17,343 nucleotides of DNA from an uncultured Eubacteriales bacterium. Lineage in GTDB: Bacteria; Bacillota; Clostridia; Oscillospirales; CAG-272. Both the position numbers and the translations under genes were made by a program. This document shows, in pieces, positions 15,302-17,343 of the stretch. Under the pieces are notes generated by a model. The model saw only the letters and a program-made list of their open reading frames with translations, had not been told where the DNA came from and searched no databases. Every line of letters starts with the position of its first letter. The stretch's first letter is position 1. The DNA is taken from positions 1 through 17,343 of the forward strand of contig CABUHS010000040.1 in the NCBI GenBank assembly GCA_902491535.1, given 5' to 3'.

Positions 15302-16696
15302 TTACTGAATATCAATATGGGTATAACCGAGGTATTTGGTCAGCGCTTCATTAACTGCGTCGACAACATCGGTCTTTGTGATAACGGCATGATGATGGAA
15401 GCCACCATTTGCAATTTTCTTGAGTTTATTCTGAAGATCGGGAGTTTCCATAACACCGTATACGCCGAAAAATTCTTTATCGACGGGATCGGAGGTAATG
15501 GTCGCCTTATCGGAGAAGAAAGCAAACTCTCCGTTTGTGGCTCTCATGCCGCACAGGGTGATTTCTCCGGTTTTGACCTTTCCGACATTAAGTCCCCAGC
15601 TGCATTTTTCAGCCTTGCCTTTTGAAAGCATCTTGTGATCCTGAATTTCGCCGGGAAGTTCCATAAGCTCGGCGGGAAGCGGACCGCAGTGGAAGAGGAT
15701 GCACTTGTTCGGCTCGTCTCCGTAGTTGTTGTTGAGATCGAGACAACCGGATGAGAAACCCGAAGCAGCGGCAAGAGCGCGCATAGCGACAGCGTTCGAC
15801 ACGTCCGTCTCGCAAGCAGCAGCTATACCTCTGTGGTTGAGCAGACCAATCACAACGCAGGGCGTTATGCCGAGAATATCCTGAAGCTCTGCCCAGCATC
15901 TGATTGCGATCGCGTCGAGCTTATCGCCATCAATGATCGATTCAAGAGCAGCACCGAATTTCGCGATAACAGTATCTCTTCCGGCGGGCGCGCAACCGAA
16001 ATCTGCAACGGCATTAATATCCGCTTTCCATTTCAGAACAGCTGCGTCATCATCGGAAAGCTTGTTATATAATGAGAGAACTGCGGTAAGATCATAGGTT
16101 TCAACGTCTACGCCGTGTCTTTCCAAAACAGTTTCGTCATAGCGAACCGATTTAAAAGCGGAGGTACGCGCACCGATAACGCCGACTCTCATTCCCGAAA
16201 GTGCCTTTACGACACGGCAGGTAGCTGCAAATTTTTTCAGTTCGGAAACAAATTCATCGGTGTCGGGTGCTACGGTAAACGGAGTATAGTCGGTATATTT
16301 GATTCCCATCTGTGTGAGAACACTTGTAAGAGCGAATTTACCACAGAAAGCATCGCGGCGATGCTCAAAATCCATATTACCGAGCTGATCCGGATAAGCC
16401 TGAATGAGAACAGGAACATCTATGCCGCGCAGAGCAGCCTTTATTCCGTTTTCATCACCGAAGTTTGGCAGACATACTACAAGACCGTCGTATTCGCCGT
16501 AATGCTCAGCAAGAAATTGGTGATAGAGATTTCCGTCAGAGGTGGATTCCACCGCATTGTATTTGGTTTTTCCTTCTTCAAAGGTGAGACATTCGATTTC
16601 AGCCTTTGCAAACGCGGACTTCATTTCAGCATATGCCGCGTCTATAACGCTGCTTGGGAAAAAGCCTCTGTTTGCCACAAGAAGTGCAAGTTTCAT
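15302..16696 (-). CDS. L-fucose/L-arabinose isomerase-like protein
   Basis: A 464-residue cytosolic protein of the FucI/AraA-related group (COG2407-like), which interconverts aldoses and ketoses with a divalent metal. N-terminal Rossmann-like domain begins KLALLVANRGFFP; a second (about 160-290) holds ALSGMRVGVIGAR. Likely metal ligands are E270 in CWAELQDILG, D320 in CLDLNNNYGD, and a His from FHCGPLP (H336) or the GGFHHHAV cluster (about 434-436). I start at ATG 16696, preceded by ATGGGGGC about eight bases upstream; an in-frame ATG at 16735 would add 13 poorly matching residues. FucI is usually near 590 and AraA near 500, so this is a short relative and its sugar is not known. It heads an operon with the divergent aldolase, with no kinase or transporter in view. 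Confidence 0.9.
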   Translation of the reverse strand: MKLALLVANRGFFPSSVIDAAYAEMKSAFAKAEIECLTFEEGKTKYNAVESTSDGNLYHQFLAEHYGEYDGLVVCLPNFGDENGIKAALRGIDVPVLIQAYPDQLGNMDFEHRRDAFCGKFALTSVLTQMGIKYTDYTPFTVAPDTDEFVSELKKFAATCRVVKALSGMRVGVIGARTSAFKSVRYDETVLERHGVDVETYDLTAVLSLYNKLSDDDAAVLKWKADINAVADFGCAPAGRDTVIAKFGAALESIIDGDKLDAIAIRCWAELQDILGITPCVVIGLLNHRGIAAACETDVSNAVAMRALAAASGFSSGCLDLNNNYGDEPNKCILFHCGPLPAELMELPGEIQDHKMLSKGKAEKCSWGLNVGKVKTGEITLCGMRATNGEFAFFSDKATITSDPVDKEFFGVYGVMETPDLQNKLKKIANGGFHHHAVITKTDVVDAVNEALTKYLGYTHIDIQ

Positions 16697-16799
16697 TTTG
16701 TGAGCCCCCATATCAATTAAATGATCATATTTCAAAAAGCGATACCTTTTTCCTTTCTGAAATCAGTCAGAAATTAGAAAATATTATCGTTTATTATAT

Positions 16800-16828
16800 A
16801 TGTTATCATGAATTCAGAATATTGTCAA
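16800..16828 (-). promoter_or_regulatory. Promoter of the isomerase-aldolase operon
   Basis: On the minus strand TTGACA (16823-16828), a 17-base spacer and TAACAT (16800-16805) with a TGA extended -10. A TATAAT also occurs 7 bases downstream of the proposed -10 but with a 24-base spacer. The leader before the ATG is about 95 bases. No cre-like or riboswitch sequence is evident. Confidence 0.6.
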
Positions 16829-16962
16829 GTTTTTATATCTAAAAGTTATACTGATCTCGTGCTTTATCATTAAGCGCTTTTACAGCACAATAATACCTAT
16901 GGCATCTCCTATTTTAAGATGTTTAAACTTCATTTTTAATCAAAAATCTCGCACACACATCA

Positions 16963-17240
16963 ATATGAAAGATAACCGCTGACCGATGCCGCAGAAAGTT
17001 CTGTGATGGTCTGTATCTATTTGACGGTCTTGTCGGGGACTCATGTGTTCCTGAAGTAATCAACAGCTTTCTCAATTTTATTCTCAACATGAAGAACTCA
17101 TAGGTAAGCACGTGGAGAGACATTTTCCAATTTTCATCCGCAGTATTTTCCGTCGTATTCAGATACGCATCGATAACTGCTTCAAGTACTTACTGCGACA
17201 ATTCTTCCATGTTATTTTTATTCTTTTTCGGTCTTGACAC
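16963..17240 (-). pseudogene. Decayed helix-turn-helix protein gene
   Basis: Read on the minus strand from a GTG at 17240 the start translates VSRPKKNKNNMEELSQ and then meets TAA (17190-17192). The same frame continues VLEAVIDAYLNTTENT and, later, EFFMLRIKLRKLLITSGTHE. The reading frame then shifts, and the shifted frame reads DKTVK, a stop, then IQTITELSAASVSGYLSY. This order (RPKKN start, KVRKLLITSG, GKTVxEIQxITGLSxxSVxGYLPY) is that of a small clostridial HTH family that I recall but cannot name precisely. At least two in-frame stops, one frameshift and a probable short deletion make it a remnant. Nothing else coding is seen in 16697-17343. Confidence 0.55.
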
Positions 17241-17293
17241 ATATACTTCGGTTATCACCGTTTAAATTAAACAATTGTGATCTAAGTAAAAGC

Positions 17294-17312
17294 AAAGCGA
17301 ACTCCGCTTTTT
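17294..17312. other. Small hairpin with trailing T-run near the right edge
   Basis: AAAGCG (17294-17299) and CGCTTT (17305-17310) form a 6-base stem with a five-base loop; TT follows. It could be a weak plus-strand terminator, but no plus-strand gene ends nearby. The opposite strand has a TTTGCTTTT tail, so direction is not settled. Confidence 0.35.
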
Positions 17313-17343
17313 ATAGTATACCGCGGAATGATTAAATATGTGT

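Noticed and set aside
16923..17123. 66-residue open frame on the minus strand
   Set aside because: It begins in the middle of the HTH remnant, downstream of a stop codon, and its C-terminal half is out of frame with the recognisable motif.

Overview
The window looks like a chromosomal segment of an anaerobic, low- to mid-GC Firmicute of class Clostridia, probably close to Ruminococcaceae/Oscillospiraceae. This rests on gene content and style (split cobalamin-dependent methionine synthase, holB-ricT order, an FMN riboswitch, AGGAGG-type ribosome binding sites, sigma-A type TTGACA/TATACT promoters), not on any marker gene, so the family level is an inference.

Left edge (1-4290): a truncated FMN riboswitch points left, out of the window. 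Divergent from it is a methionine-methylation operon, metF - MetH reactivation protein - metH, which makes 5-methyl-THF, transfers the methyl group through cobalamin to homocysteine, and repairs oxidised cobalamin with a separate reactivation subunit. It ends at a strong hairpin shared with the convergent next unit.

4359-7807 (minus strand): holB (DNA polymerase III delta'), ricT (PSP1-domain protein with an unusually long basic tail) and a YoaP-like GNAT acetyltransferase. 7808-8338 has no gene. It holds a tandem pair of palindromic repeat elements, a run of short hairpins, and the terminator of the next unit.

8339-11626 (minus strand): a flavoprotein of the thioredoxin-reductase family lacking both NADPH-binding signatures, a YitT-type membrane protein and an M29 metallo-aminopeptidase. 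A near-consensus promoter stands upstream and a terminator downstream.

11701-13609 (minus strand): an AT-rich accessory transcription unit of three short unrecognised membrane or membrane-anchored proteins, bounded by a strong promoter with a palindrome over its -35 box and by a clear terminator. A small MazG-like protein (13775-14080) lies beyond it.

14232-16828 (minus strand): a two-gene sugar operon, a FucI/AraA-like isomerase followed by a divergent class II aldolase whose metal and phosphate sites differ from the canonical enzyme. The right edge holds a decayed helix-turn-helix gene.

Most promising for novelty are the pyridine-nucleotide-independent-looking thioredoxin reductase, the divergent isomerase/aldolase pair, the three-gene membrane cluster with its operator-like palindrome, and the structured repeat pair. 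I see no CRISPR array, intact transposase, rRNA or tRNA.
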